A DNA stretch of 45,179 nt from Rhodocyclaceae bacterium (GTDB lineage Bacteria > Pseudomonadota > Gammaproteobacteria > Burkholderiales > Rhodocyclaceae): positions 1 to 45,179 of the forward strand of contig JANXRC010000097.1 of assembly GCA_025353195.1 (NCBI GenBank), given 5' to 3'. The position numbers and the translations under genes are program-made. This document shows, piece by piece, positions 7,142 to 17,383 of this stretch (within the stretch, counting starts at the first letter, position 1; every line of letters begins with the position of its first letter). A model generated the notes under the pieces. It had not been told where the DNA came from. It did not search any database and was given only the letters and a program-made list of their open reading frames with translations.

Positions 7142-8989
7142 ATGGGATGGACACGGAAAATCCTGCGCGTTGACCTGAGCAAAGGCACGTGCAAATCAGA
7201 GCCTCTCAACATGGAGTGGGCGCAGCAGTACCTGGGCCAGCGCGGACTGGCCACCAAGTATTTCGTCGAGGAGGTCGACCCCAAGGTAGATCCCCTGGCG
7301 CCAGCCAACAAACTGATCATGGCCACCGGACCACTCACCGGCACGATGGCGTCGACCGGCGGCCGCTATTCGGTGATCACCAAGGGGGCGCTGACCGGCG
7401 CCATCGCCTGCTCGAATTCCGGCGGCTACATCGGCGCCGAACTCAAGATGGCCGGCTGGGACATGATCATCTTCGAGGGCAAGTCGCCCAAGCCGGTGTA
7501 TCTCTGGATCCAGGACGACGTCGCGGAATTGCGCGACGCCGCGCACCTGTGGGGCAAGACGACATGGGACACCGAAGAGATCATCAAGTCCAGCCACCAC
7601 GATCCGCAGGTCCGCGTTTGTTCGATCGGTCGCGCCGGCGAGAACGGCGTCCTCTATGCCTGCATCGTCAATGACCTGCACCGAGCTGCCGGCAGGTCCG
7701 GCGTGGGTGCCGTGATGGGCTCGAAGAACCTCAAGGCGGTGGCGGTACGCGGCACGGTCGGCGTTTCCGGCATTCGCGACTTCAAGGCCTTCATGACGGC
7801 GACCACCGCCGCGAAGAAGGTGCTGGCCGACAATGCCGTCACGGGGCAGGGACTGCCCAAGTTCGGCACCCAGGTGTTGATGAACGTCATCAACGAAATG
7901 GGCGCACTGCCTACTCGCAACGCCAAGGACGTGCAATTCGAGGGCGCACGCAAGATTTCCGGCGAGGCGATGCACGAGAAGCGGCTTTCCGACGGCAAGG
8001 CCAACCTGATCACCAATGCCGCGTGCTTTGGCTGCACCATCGCCTGCGGACGCATTTCGCAGGTGGACAAGAACCACTGGAGCGTGGTCAACAACCCGAA
8101 ATACTGGGGCGCCACGGGCGGACTGGAATATGAAGCGGCGTGGTCGCTCGGTGCCGCCGATGGCGTCGATGACCTCGATGCGTTGACCGTCGCCAACATG
8201 ATCTGCAACGAGGACGGCTTCGATCCGATCACTTTCGGGGCTACCGTCGGTGCGGTGATGGAACTGTACTCGATGGGTGTGCTGACCAAGGAGCAGATCG
8301 GCATCGAATCGCCCTTTGGCTCGGCCCAGGCCTTGCTCGAGATTACGCGCATGACGGCGGAGGGACGCGGCTTCGGCAAGGAAATGGGCCTCGGTTCGGC
8401 CCGCCTGACCGCCAAGTACGGCCATCCGGAATTGTCGATGTCGGTCAAGGGCCAGGAGTTCCCGGCCTACGATCCGCGCGGCATACAGGGCATGGGGCTG
8501 ACCTACGCCACGTCCAACCGTGGTGCCTGCCATCTGCGCTCCTACACCGTGGCTTCGGAAGTTCTCGGCATTCCGGTCAAGACCGATCCGCTGGTGACGG
8601 AAGGAAAGCCGGCGCTGGTCATGGCTTTCCAGGACGCGACGGCGGCCTTCGATTCTTCGGGCACCTGCATCTTCACCACGTTTGCCTGGTCGCTGGTCGA
8701 CCTGGCGCCGCAGATCGATGCCGCCTGTGACGGCGGCTGGTCGGTCGAGCGTCTGGCCGAGCTTGGCGAGCGCATCTGGAACATGGAGCGGGTATTCAAC
8801 AATGCTGCCGGCTTCACCGCCAAGGACGACGATCTGCCGGCGCGGCTGAAGACCGAGCCGGCCAAGACCGGCCCGGCCAAGGGGCTGGTCAGCGGCATCG
8901 ACAAGATGGTGCCGGAGTACTACCAGCTGCGCGGCTGGAACAAGGCCGGCGTGCCCGACAAGGAAACCCTGGCGCGCCTGGGGCTCTAG
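7142..8989 (+). CDS. aorB: Aldehyde:ferredoxin oxidoreductase, tungsten catalytic subunit
   Basis: A 615-aa protein of the AOR family, which oxidises aldehydes to acids with a tungsten bis-pterin cofactor and one [4Fe-4S] cluster. The N-terminal AOR_N domain is clear (MGWTRKILRVDLSKG, ATGPLTGTMASTGGRYSVITKG, GRSGVGAVMGSKNLKAV). The cluster cysteines are C295, C298 and C302 (ACFGCTIACG) plus C509 near SSGTCIFTTF. The frame is open upstream into aorA, but the ATG at 7142 follows AGGAGACAG and matches the family N-terminus. By context with AorA/AorC it is the bacterial NAD-linked, AorABC-like form rather than the archaeal homodimer. Substrate range in the relatives is broad (aromatic and aliphatic aldehydes); which one matters here is not shown. 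Confidence 0.93.
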   Translation: MGWTRKILRVDLSKGTCKSEPLNMEWAQQYLGQRGLATKYFVEEVDPKVDPLAPANKLIMATGPLTGTMASTGGRYSVITKGALTGAIACSNSGGYIGAELKMAGWDMIIFEGKSPKPVYLWIQDDVAELRDAAHLWGKTTWDTEEIIKSSHHDPQVRVCSIGRAGENGVLYACIVNDLHRAAGRSGVGAVMGSKNLKAVAVRGTVGVSGIRDFKAFMTATTAAKKVLADNAVTGQGLPKFGTQVLMNVINEMGALPTRNAKDVQFEGARKISGEAMHEKRLSDGKANLITNAACFGCTIACGRISQVDKNHWSVVNNPKYWGATGGLEYEAAWSLGAADGVDDLDALTVANMICNEDGFDPITFGATVGAVMELYSMGVLTKEQIGIESPFGSAQALLEITRMTAEGRGFGKEMGLGSARLTAKYGHPELSMSVKGQEFPAYDPRGIQGMGLTYATSNRGACHLRSYTVASEVLGIPVKTDPLVTEGKPALVMAFQDATAAFDSSGTCIFTTFAWSLVDLAPQIDAACDGGWSVERLAELGERIWNMERVFNNAAGFTAKDDDLPARLKTEPAKTGPAKGLVSGIDKMVPEYYQLRGWNKAGVPDKETLARLGL

Positions 8990-9002
8990 ACGCGGCACTG
9001 CA

Positions 9003-9041
9003 CGCCAAGGCGGCCGAGCGGCTGCCTTGGCGTTTTCGTTT
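9003..9041 (+). terminator. Strong hairpin with T-tract between aorB and the first FAD-subunit gene
   Basis: CGCCAAGGC and GCCTTGGCG form a 9-bp perfect stem, extendable by GGCC/GGCT-type pairs, followed by TTTTCGTTT. It has the form of an intrinsic terminator lying inside the operon, which could lower expression of the downstream genes relative to aorAB. Confidence 0.75.
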
Positions 9042-9121
9042 CGGCCGCTGCATTGCACCTCCATGCAGGCGCCGCTGCATGAGCCTTTACTGAAGCTTCG
9101 CTGTCATTCGAGGAGTCCGCT

Positions 9122-10366
9122 ATGAAACACGTCATCATCGGCAACGGCCCGGCGGGTGTGGTCGCCGCCGAGACATTGCGCCGCAATGATCCGCAGGCCG
9201 ACATCACGCTCATCGGGGACGAGGCCGAGGCCCCCTATTCGCGCATGGCGATTCCCTATTTCCTGAACGGCAGCATTCCGGATCAGGGCACGCACCTGCG
9301 CAAGGCGGGTGATCATTACGAGCGACACGGCATCCACCTGCACCAGGGTCGCGTGGTACGCGTCGAGCCGGAAAGCCAGACCGTGGTTTTCGAGGACGAC
9401 AGCGAACTCGGCTACGACCGCTTGCTGGTGGCCAGCGGTTGCTACCCGGTGCATCCGTCGCTGCCGGGCATAGAACTGCCTGGCGTGCATACGTGCTGGA
9501 CCTTGGCCGATGCCCGCGCCATTGCCGCGCGCGCATTGCCGGGCAGCCGCGTGCTGCAGATCGGTGCCGGCTTCATCGGCTGCATCATCATGGAGGCGCT
9601 TTGTGCCCGCGGCGTCAAGTTGACCGTGGTCGAGATGGGCGACCGCATGGTGCCGCGCATGATGACGCCCAAGGCCGGCACGATGATTCGGCACTGGGTG
9701 GAAAAGAAGGGCGTGACGGTGCATGTGAATGCAGGCGTGACGCAAATCGTTGCCAAGGGTGAGGCACTGGTGGCGACGCTCTCCGACGGCGCCAAGGTCG
9801 AGGCCGATGTGGTCATCTGTGCGGCCGGCGTCAGGCCCAATGTCGCGTTCCTCGCCGGCAGCGGCATCGCGGTCGGCCACGGCGTTCATGTCGATGAACG
9901 CATGCGCACCGACGTGCGCAACATCTTCGCGGCGGGTGATGTCACCGAGGCTTCCGGCTTCCATACCGGGGAGCGCGAACTCAACGCCATCCAGCCGAAT
10001 GCTGCGGACCAGGCGCGTGTTGCCGCGATCAACATGGCCGGTGGTGAAGCGCACTTCCAGGGTGCGCTGGCGATCAACGTACTGGACACGCTGGGCATGA
10101 TCTCGACTTCCTTCGGCCAGTGGTGGGGCATGGAAGGCGGGGAGAGCGTCGAGAAGGTGGACGAGAAGAACTTCCGCTACCTGTCCCTGCAGTTCAAGGA
10201 CGATGTGCTGGTGGGTGCCACCAGCATCGGACGGACCGACCATGTTGGCGCGTTGCGCGGCCTGGTCCAGGGCCGCCTGCGTTTGGGGTCCTGGAAGGAC
10301 AGATTGCTGAAGGATCCGACCCAGTTCATGACGGCGTATATTTCGCAGACGCAGAAGACTTCCTGA
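9122..10366 (+). CDS. aorC: FAD-dependent NAD(P)H oxidoreductase subunit of AOR, first copy
   Basis: A 414-aa pyridine-nucleotide-disulfide-oxidoreductase-fold flavoprotein. It has an N-terminal FAD-binding GNGPAG (residues 7-12), a second dinucleotide site around QIGAGFIGCIIMEAL, and the late FAD motif NIFAAGDVTE. In AorABC it passes electrons between the iron-sulfur subunit and NAD. ATG 9122 is preceded by AGGAG at 9111-9115. It lies 132 bases behind aorB, with a terminator-like hairpin between. A second, same-length homologue follows 39 bases downstream. The C-terminal stretch (about 320-414) is shared between both copies and should carry the interaction surface. Confidence 0.85.
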   Translation: MKHVIIGNGPAGVVAAETLRRNDPQADITLIGDEAEAPYSRMAIPYFLNGSIPDQGTHLRKAGDHYERHGIHLHQGRVVRVEPESQTVVFEDDSELGYDRLLVASGCYPVHPSLPGIELPGVHTCWTLADARAIAARALPGSRVLQIGAGFIGCIIMEALCARGVKLTVVEMGDRMVPRMMTPKAGTMIRHWVEKKGVTVHVNAGVTQIVAKGEALVATLSDGAKVEADVVICAAGVRPNVAFLAGSGIAVGHGVHVDERMRTDVRNIFAAGDVTEASGFHTGERELNAIQPNAADQARVAAINMAGGEAHFQGALAINVLDTLGMISTSFGQWWGMEGGESVEKVDEKNFRYLSLQFKDDVLVGATSIGRTDHVGALRGLVQGRLRLGSWKDRLLKDPTQFMTAYISQTQKTS

Positions 10367-10405
10367 GCGGGTGATACCAGTCCCGCAGACCGCAGCGGAG
10401 AGCAT

Positions 10406-11650
10406 ATGAGACATGTCATCATCGGTGCCGGCCCGGCCGGCATCACCGCCGCAGAGGCGCTGCGAAAGCTGGATGCGGACGCCGCCATTACCGTGCTCGA
10501 TGGCGAGGGCGAGGTGCCTTACGCGCGCATGGCGATCCCTTACCTGCTGTCGGACCAGATAGGCGAAGACGGCGCGCACCTGAGGCACGATGCGGACCAC
10601 TACAGCGCGTTGCGCATCGACATTCAAAAGGCGCGTGCTGCGGGGGTAGACACCGCAACCGGTGCCGTGCGGCTAACCGACGGTCGCGTCATCCCCTACG
10701 ATCGCCTGCTGATAGCCACCGGATCGGTGCCGAGCCGGGAGAACATCGAGGGTATCGACCTGCCGGGTGTCCACACCTGCTGGACGATCGGCGATGCGCG
10801 CGCGATCATGGACGAGATTCGTCCGGGCGCTCGCATCGTGCAGATGGGCGCCGGCTTCGTCGGCTGCATCATCATGCATGGCCTGGTGTCACGCGGCGCC
10901 CAACTGACCGTCCTCGTACGCAGCGGTCGCATGGTGTCGCGCATGATGCCGCCCAAAGCCAGCGAGATGATCGCGCGCTGGTGCCAGGCCCAGGGCGTTC
11001 GCGTCATGGGCAAGACCCAGGCGGCGCGGGTCGAGCGCGATGGCGATGCCCTCAAGGTGACGCTGACCACGGGCGAAATCTTGCCGGCAGATATTTATCT
11101 GAGCGTCGTCGGCGTCAAGCCGGGCATCGATTTCCTGACCGGCAGCGGCATCGCCATCGACACCGGCATCGTCGTGGACGAACACCTGCGCACCAATGTA
11201 CCCGGTGTCTATGCGGTCGGCGATGCGGCGGAGTCGCGCGACCGTCTCTACGGCAAGCTGCAGATGAACGCCATCCAGCCCAACGCCGTGGAACAGGCGC
11301 GCATCGCGGCGACGAACATGGCGGGGGGCGATACCGAATTCCTCGGCAGCCTCGCCATCAACGTGCTCGATACCATGGGCCTGATCTCCTGCTCTTTCGG
11401 GCAGTGGCAGGGCGAGCCCGGCGGCGAGAGCGTCGAACAGGCGGATGAGGCCAACTACCGTTACCTGTCGCTGCAATTCGGCGGCGACTGCCTGGTCGGC
11501 GCAACGACCGTCGGTTTCACTGATCATATCGGTGCGCTGCGCGGCCTGATCCAGGGCAAGGTGAAACTCGGTGCATGGCGCGAGCGCCTGTTGGCCGATC
11601 CGTCGCTGTTCATGTCGGCGCACCTGGCAATGGCCGAAAAGCTGGTATGA
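10406..11650 (+). CDS. FAD-dependent NAD(P)H oxidoreductase subunit of AOR, second copy
   Basis: A 414-aa homologue of the preceding gene, identical in length and aligning without evident gaps: MRHVIIGAGPAGITAAEALRK against MKHVIIGNGPAGVVAAETLRR, and both have ...NAIQPNA..QAR.AA.NMAGG... in the C-terminal half. FAD and NAD motifs are intact (GAGPAG, QMGAGFVGCIIMHGL, GVYAVGDAAE). The pair looks like a tandem duplication that has diverged throughout. Possible meanings are a heteromeric electron-transfer head or alternative partners (NADH against another acceptor); this is inference. The stop codon overlaps the MoaD-like start by four bases. Confidence 0.85.
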   Translation: MRHVIIGAGPAGITAAEALRKLDADAAITVLDGEGEVPYARMAIPYLLSDQIGEDGAHLRHDADHYSALRIDIQKARAAGVDTATGAVRLTDGRVIPYDRLLIATGSVPSRENIEGIDLPGVHTCWTIGDARAIMDEIRPGARIVQMGAGFVGCIIMHGLVSRGAQLTVLVRSGRMVSRMMPPKASEMIARWCQAQGVRVMGKTQAARVERDGDALKVTLTTGEILPADIYLSVVGVKPGIDFLTGSGIAIDTGIVVDEHLRTNVPGVYAVGDAAESRDRLYGKLQMNAIQPNAVEQARIAATNMAGGDTEFLGSLAINVLDTMGLISCSFGQWQGEPGGESVEQADEANYRYLSLQFGGDCLVGATTVGFTDHIGALRGLIQGKVKLGAWRERLLADPSLFMSAHLAMAEKLV

Positions 11651-11901
11651 AAATCACGTTCAAGCTTTTCGCCAGCTTGCAGGACTATCTCCCGGTCGAG
11701 GCGACCAGGACCAACGCCCTCAGTCTTGAAGTCGCCGAGAAGACCACCGTGGCGCAGATCGTCGAACGCTTCGCCCTGCCGCAGAAACTGGTTCATCTCG
11801 TGCTGATCGACGGCACCTTCGTGCCACCCGCCGAGCGGGCCGGCCGCACGCTCCGTGACGGGGAAACGCTGGCAATCTGGCCGCCTGTCGCCGGCGGATG
11901 A
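11647..11901 (+). CDS. MoaD/ThiS family sulfur-carrier protein of the AOR operon
   Basis: An 84-aa ubiquitin-like protein, MKITFKLFASLQDYLP at the start and the diagnostic C-terminal Gly-Gly (PPVAGG) at the end, which is thiocarboxylated by MoeB-type enzymes and supplies sulfur to the pterin dithiolene. Its ATG overlaps the stop of the FAD subunit gene (ATGA) and its own stop overlaps the start of the next gene (ATGA), so it is tightly coupled within the AOR operon. Dedicated MoaD-like genes beside AOR genes are known and are thought to serve tungsten-pterin cofactor assembly. The frame is open upstream, but only this ATG gives the usual MoaD N-terminus. Confidence 0.85.
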   Translation: MKITFKLFASLQDYLPVEATRTNALSLEVAEKTTVAQIVERFALPQKLVHLVLIDGTFVPPAERAGRTLRDGETLAIWPPVAGG

Positions 11902-12173
11902 TATTCCCGCTCGTCTACGAAGCGACGACCACGCGTGAAGATTTTGTTCGACTGCTGCCGCTGGCGACCGGCGAGGCGGAGTTTCGCGATGTTGACGGCC
12001 GGTGGCGCGGGCAGGGCTGGTCGGTTCGCCTGACAAGGATTTCGCCACTGGAGATTGGGCTGGTGCGGCTTGAACGCCATCGCGTCGAGATCGAGTTTGA
12101 CGGATTGACGGCAGAACAGCAGGATCGTTTCATGCAGCGATTTGCGCTGTATTACCAGCGTGGCGGCGGCTGA
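11898..12173 (+). CDS. Unknown 91-aa protein closing the AOR operon
   Basis: I do not recognise a family. The protein is soluble, without Cys, and starts MIFPLVYEATTTREDFVRLL. It reads as mixed alpha/beta: alternating strands in the middle (WSVRLTRISPLEIGLVRLER, HRVEIEFDG) and a C-terminal helix (EQQDRFMQRFALYYQ). It ends in three glycines (QRGGG), reminiscent of the Gly-Gly tail of the MoaD-like protein that precedes it. The start overlaps the MoaD stop by four bases. This tight coupling makes a role in AOR maturation or cofactor handling plausible but unproven. Confidence 0.75.
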   Translation: MIFPLVYEATTTREDFVRLLPLATGEAEFRDVDGRWRGQGWSVRLTRISPLEIGLVRLERHRVEIEFDGLTAEQQDRFMQRFALYYQRGGG

Positions 12174-12191
12174 TGGCTGGTGATGAACAGG

Positions 12192-12213
12192 AGTCGGCGC
12201 TGCCGCGCTCTGC
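12192..12213 (+). repeat. Dispersed 22-bp motif, most degenerate copy
   Basis: Core AGTCGGCGCT intact, but the following 12 bases (GCCGCGCTCTGC) do not match the consensus. It is intergenic, upstream of the SRP RNA. Confidence 0.5.
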
Positions 12214-12268
12214 GTGCCTGGGATTCCGCTTCGCGGGCAGGCAACGGCGGCCCGGTGGCGAAAGCTGC

Positions 12269-12274
12269 TAAAAT
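12269..12274 (+). promoter_or_regulatory. -10 box of the SRP RNA gene
   Basis: TAAAAT ends seven bases before the deduced first nucleotide of the RNA at 12281. No clear -35 hexamer at 17 bases. Confidence 0.6.
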
Positions 12275-12280
12275 TCTTTT

Positions 12281-12380
12281 GCGGCGGGTCTCCCCGCATT
12301 GCGGGGTGGTGAATCTGGTCAGGTCCGGAAGGAAGCAGCCACAGCCGTTTTCCGCAAGTGCCGGGGGTCAGGCTCGCCGC
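12281..12380 (+). ncRNA. ffs: Bacterial small signal recognition particle RNA (4.5S RNA)
   Basis: The universally conserved SRP apical domain is present at about 12313-12345: GGTCAGGTCCGGAAGGAAGC followed by AGCC. The ends pair: GCGGCGGG at 12281-12288 with CTCGCCGC at 12373-12380. A second internal pairing (CCCCGC/GCGGGG) occurs near the 5' end. About 100 nt in length, it is the single-hairpin form that binds Ffh for co-translational membrane targeting. The boundaries come from the terminal pairing and the -10 box and could be off by a few bases. Confidence 0.95.
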
Positions 12381-12504
12381 ACCTTTTCTCCGCTTGCGGG
12401 TTCTTGTAATCTTCCCTTACAAACTCCTTGCCTCTGTCACATCCGGCTTACAGCGATCGGATGAAATGCAGTCTGCCATGAGGCATTCACGACAGGAGCA
12501 GACC

Positions 12505-13047
12505 ATGAATCGTAAACACACAATCGTTGCGGGCTTTCTTGCCGCCAGCGCCGTCTTCTTTGGCATTGCCTACGCGCAGGGTCCGGGTTGCGACCATGAC
12601 GGCAAGCCGGGCATGCAGCGCAGTTCGATGCAGCGGGGCGGCATGATGGACCCGAGTGCCCGTGTCGAGCAGCGCCTGACCCGGTTCAAGAGCGAACTCA
12701 AGCTCACTGCCCAGCAGGAACCGCTCTGGCAGGCTTTCGCCGAGAAGTCGAAGGCAGAGGCCGGCAAGGGTTTTCAGGCCATGCGCGAGCGCATGAATGA
12801 CGCCAAGCCGGCAACCGCTCCGGAGCGGATGGCGCAGATGCAGGACATCATGAAACAACGCGTCGCCGCGATGGAATCGGTCAATGAATCCTTCAACCGG
12901 CTCTACGCCGCACTCACGCCCGAGCAGAAATCCGCGGCAGACAAGCATTTCAGCAACGCCGGTCGCCATCAGCATGGCCCTGCCGGCGGCGCACCGCGCC
13001 GCGAAGGGCAGGGCGCTCCCGGAGCTCCAGAGCCGCGCAAGGGCTAA
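12505..13047 (+). CDS. Spy/CpxP-like periplasmic LTxxQ protein
   Basis: A 180-aa exported protein. A Sec signal (residues 1-24, cleavage after AYA) is followed by a Gly/Met/His-rich stretch (GCDHDGKPGMQRSSMQRGGMMD) and helices with two LTxxQ-type motifs, LTAQQ and LTPEQ, the mark of the Spy/CpxP/CnrX-type superfamily. Such proteins act as periplasmic chaperones or metal sensors. The C-terminal tail is His/Gly/Pro-rich (HQHGPAGGAP). The frame is open upstream as far as the SRP RNA, but ATG 12505 follows CAGGAG and gives a proper signal peptide. Metal binding by the Met/His-rich head is inference. Confidence 0.8.
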   Translation: MNRKHTIVAGFLAASAVFFGIAYAQGPGCDHDGKPGMQRSSMQRGGMMDPSARVEQRLTRFKSELKLTAQQEPLWQAFAEKSKAEAGKGFQAMRERMNDAKPATAPERMAQMQDIMKQRVAAMESVNESFNRLYAALTPEQKSAADKHFSNAGRHQHGPAGGAPRREGQGAPGAPEPRKG

Positions 13048-13096
13048 CGCCGACCCGCGGGTCTGGCTGAGGCCATCACGTTTGTGGTGGCGGGCC

Positions 13097-13105
13097 TGAT
13101 AAAAT
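13097..13105 (+). promoter_or_regulatory. Extended -10 promoter (TGATAAAAT) immediately upstream of dnaX
   Basis: TG-A-TAAAAT ends at 13105, seven bases before the A of the dnaX ATG at 13112. The same -10-to-start distance holds for the SRP RNA above, so transcription would begin at or next to the start codon. Confidence 0.5.
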
Positions 13106-13111
13106 CGTGGC

Positions 13112-14752
13112 ATGAGTTATCAGGTCCTTGCCCGCAAGTGGCGCCCCAAGTCCTTCGCTACCCTGGTGGGGCAGGAGCACGTCGTGCGGGCGCTGACCCA
13201 CGCGCTGGATCAGAACCGGCTGCACCACGCCTACCTTTTCACCGGTACTCGCGGGGTGGGCAAGACTACGCTGGCCCGCATCATGGCCAAGGCCCTGAAT
13301 TGCGAAGCCGGCGTCAGTTCAACGCCCTGCGGCATCTGTTCGGCCTGCATGGAGATCGATAGCGGTCGCTTCATCGATTACATAGAACTTGATGCGGCGT
13401 CGAATCGCGGCGTCGACGACATGACCGCTTTGCTGGAGCGCGCCACCTACGCGCCGACCATGGGGCGCTACAAGGTCTATGTCATCGACGAAGTTCACCA
13501 GCTTTCCGGGCATGCCTTCAATGCGATGTTGAAGACGCTGGAAGAGCCGCCGGAGCACGTCAAGTTTATTTTGGCAACTACCGATCCGCAAAAGATTCCC
13601 GTTACCGTGCTGTCGCGTTGCCTGCAGTTCAACCTGAAGCAGATGCCGCCGACGCTCATCGTCGATCATCTGTCGCACGTGCTGGAGGCCGAGGGCGTTG
13701 CGTTCCAACCTGGCGCCCTGCGTCATCTGGCAAAGGGTGCGGCGGGAAGCATGCGCGATGCGCTTTCGCTGCTCGACCAGGCCATCGCCCACGGTGCCGG
13801 CAAGGTGGAAGACGAGGGCGTGCGTGCCATGCTCGGTACGGTGGGCGACGAACACCTGTTTGCGTTGCTCGACGGCCTGGTCGCACAGGACGTGCAGGCC
13901 ATGCTCGAAGTGGCCAAGCTGATGGACGTGCGCAGCCTGTCGTTTGATGGTGGCCTGCAGGAACTGTCCACGCTGTTCCATCGCATTGCGCTGGCTCAAT
14001 TCGCCCCCGAGGCGCTGCTCGACGAAGCCGAGCGCAGTCGATTGGCGCCCTACGCGCAGGCGTTGGATGCCGAGTACCTGCAACTGGCCTACCAGATTGC
14101 CATTCACGGACGGGATGAACTCTCGTTGGCACCGGATGACTATGCCGGCTTCGTAATGACATTGCTGCGGCTGCATGCATTTCGGCCGGAGCGTGCCGGT
14201 GCGGTCAAAGTGGCAGCCAAAGCGACGACCAAGGGGGCGGCTGCGCCGGCGCCAGTGCGCACGGCACCGCCTGCCATGCCGACTCCGGCACCAGCCCCGT
14301 CCAGCGCCGTCCCGTCAGCGCCGACTCCCGCGGTACCGGTAGCGCCTGTCCCGGCAACCGCAGGTGCAGCACCGGCGGAAGAGGACTGGCATGCGCTGGT
14401 GGCGCGCCTGCCTCTGAGCGGCATGTCCAGGCAACTGGCCCAGCACTGCGAATTGTCGGAGCGCACCGAGTCGGCGATCCGCTTGCGCTTGTCGCCGGTG
14501 CATAAGCATCTGCTCGGCAAGCCCCAGCAGGACAAGCTGCAAAGCGAATTGCAGGCATTTTACGGACGCCCGCTGCGTCTCGAAATCGATGTGGCGGAAC
14601 TCGAGACCGAAACGCCGGCCGAACGCAGCCGCAATCAGCAGCGCGAACGCCAGGAACGCGCCATTGCCTCGATCGAGCAAGACCCCTTCGTGCGCGATGT
14701 GGTGGACTTGTTCGATGCGAGCATCGACGAATCAACGATCAAACCCGTTTAA
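13112..14752 (+). CDS. dnaX: DNA polymerase III subunit tau/gamma
   Basis: A 546-aa clamp-loader ATPase. Walker A is GTRGVGKT (45-52), the zinc cysteines are C64, C73, C76 and C79, the DEAD-like box is VIDEVH near 126, and the sensor-1 segment is [20 protein letters not shown]. An Ala/Pro-rich linker (about 365-425) is followed by the C-terminal tau domain that contacts the polymerase alpha subunit and DnaB. I found no A-AAA-AAG slippery site, so a separate gamma product is not indicated by the E. coli mechanism. No Shine-Dalgarno precedes the ATG. The order dnaX-ybaB-recR is conserved in proteobacteria. A reverse copy of the dispersed 22-bp motif codes for part of the linker. Confidence 0.97.
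   Translation: MSYQVLARKWRPKSFATLVGQEHVVRALTHALDQNRLHHAYLFTGTRGVGKTTLARIMAKALNCEAGVSSTPCGICSACMEIDSGRFIDYIELDAASNRGVDDMTALLERATYAPTMGRYKVYVIDEVHQLSGHAFNAMLKTLEEPPEHVKFILATTDPQKIPVTVLSRCLQFNLKQMPPTLIVDHLSHVLEAEGVAFQPGALRHLAKGAAGSMRDALSLLDQAIAHGAGKVEDEGVRAMLGTVGDEHLFALLDGLVAQDVQAMLEVAKLMDVRSLSFDGGLQELSTLFHRIALAQFAPEALLDEAERSRLAPYAQALDAEYLQLAYQIAIHGRDELSLAPDDYAGFVMTLLRLHAFRPERAGAVKVAAKATTKGAAAPAPVRTAPPAMPTPAPAPSSAVPSAPTPAVPVAPVPATAGAAPAEEDWHALVARLPLSGMSRQLAQHCELSERTESAIRLRLSPVHKHLLGKPQQDKLQSELQAFYGRPLRLEIDVAELETETPAERSRNQQRERQERAIASIEQDPFVRDVVDLFDASIDESTIKPV
14305..14326 (-). repeat. Dispersed 22-bp motif, copy in the dnaX linker
   Basis: On the minus strand: core AGTCGGCGCT followed by GACGGGACGGCG. 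Within the Ala/Pro-rich linker of DnaX. Confidence 0.65.
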
Positions 14753-14766
14753 GGAGTGCAGGAAAA

Positions 14767-15090
14767 ATGATGAAGGGCGGCATAGCCGGATTGATGAAGC
14801 AGGCGCAGCAGATGCAGGCCAATATGGAAAAGGCCCAGGCACAGTTGGCGGAGATCGAAGTGGAAGGTCAGTCGGGCGCCGGCGCGGTGAAGGTGGTGAT
14901 GACCTGCAAGCATGACGTCAAGCGCGTCACCATCGATCCCTCGGTGATGGATGACAAGGAAATGCTGGAAGACCTGATTGCGGCCGCGCTCAACGACGCC
15001 AACCGGCGTGTGGAGACGACCACCGCCGAAAAGATGGGCGGCTTTGCCGCCGGCCTCAACCTTCCGCCCGGAATGAAGCTGCCGTTCTGA
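14767..15090 (+). CDS. ybaB: YbaB/EbfC family nucleoid-associated protein
   Basis: A 107-aa protein matching the YbaB/EbfC family in length and features: [33 protein letters not shown] at the N-terminus, a middle strand [21 protein letters not shown], and a C-terminal helix ending in [17 protein letters not shown]. These small dimers bind DNA and are nearly always encoded between dnaX and recR. Two ATG codons stand in tandem (14767, 14770). The stop and the recR start share one base (TGATG), implying coupled translation. Confidence 0.95.
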   Translation: MMKGGIAGLMKQAQQMQANMEKAQAQLAEIEVEGQSGAGAVKVVMTCKHDVKRVTIDPSVMDDKEMLEDLIAAALNDANRRVETTTAEKMGGFAAGLNLPPGMKLPF

Positions 15091-15689
15091 TGACGCCTTC
15101 GTCGAGTCTCGATGAGCTAATCGAGGCATTGCGTTGCCTTCCCGGCGTAGGCCCCAAGTCGGCGCAGCGCATGGCCTATCACCTGTTGCAACGCGATCGG
15201 CGCGGGGCGGAGCGCCTCGCGCGGGGGCTCGATAACGCGTTGCAGTTGCTGCACCACTGTGCGCGCTGCAACAACTTTACCGAAGCCGAAATCTGCGAGC
15301 GCTGCCTGTCGACGCGCCGTGACGCCTCGCAGTTGTGCATCGTCGAAATGCCGGTCGATGCAAATAGCATGGAGCAGACGCACGCCTACAACGGACTCTA
15401 CTACGTGCTGATGGGCAGGCTGAGTCCTCTGGACGGCGTCGGGCCGAAGGAGCTGATGTTCGAGCGGCTGTTTGCACGCGCTACGGACGGAGTCGTCAAG
15501 GAAGTGATTCTGGCCACCAATTTCACCAACGAGGGCGAGGCGACCGCGCATTACCTTTCCGAATTGCTTCATGCGCGTGGTCTCAAGGTCAGCCGCATCG
15601 CGCGCGGCCTGCCGGTGGGCGGCGAACTTGAATTTTCCGACGCAGCGACGGTCGCCCAGGCGCTGCGCGAGCGGCGCGATTTTGTTTGA
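15090..15689 (+). CDS. recR: Recombination protein RecR
   Basis: A 199-aa RecR, which works with RecF and RecO to load RecA at gaps. An N-terminal helix-hairpin-helix ([19 protein letters not shown]), a four-Cys zinc finger ([16 protein letters not shown]) and the TOPRIM domain ([19 protein letters not shown], then [18 protein letters not shown]) are all present, followed by the conserved [16 protein letters not shown]. Length is standard. It starts one base inside the ybaB stop codon. Confidence 0.97.
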   Translation: MTPSSSLDELIEALRCLPGVGPKSAQRMAYHLLQRDRRGAERLARGLDNALQLLHHCARCNNFTEAEICERCLSTRRDASQLCIVEMPVDANSMEQTHAYNGLYYVLMGRLSPLDGVGPKELMFERLFARATDGVVKEVILATNFTNEGEATAHYLSELLHARGLKVSRIARGLPVGGELEFSDAATVAQALRERRDFV

Positions 15690-15751
15690 GTGAAAGAGAC
15701 CAGCTTCGGCTTTCCGCCGGAGACCGATTCGCGCCTCCCGCATTGACCCTG

Positions 15752-15757
15752 TAAAAT
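15752..15757 (+). promoter_or_regulatory. -10 box six bases before the cimA start
   Basis: TAAAAT ends at 15757 and the ATG begins at 15764, the same spacing as at dnaX and at the SRP RNA. There is no Shine-Dalgarno, so a leaderless mRNA is suggested. TTGACC at 15743 is too close to be its -35. Confidence 0.45.
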
Positions 15758-15763
15758 TCCAGC

Positions 15764-17338
<1,575 letters not shown>

Positions 17339-17383
17339 CCGGACCGAATATCTTTTGCAACGGTAGTCAAAGAAGGAGCCCTC

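Noticed and set aside
12180-12464. Open frame across the SRP RNA region
   Set aside because: It covers the SRP RNA and its promoter and has no coding character.
14190-14752. Programmed frameshift site in dnaX
   Set aside because: No A-AAA-AAG or similar slippery heptamer with a following hairpin was seen in the GC-rich linker.
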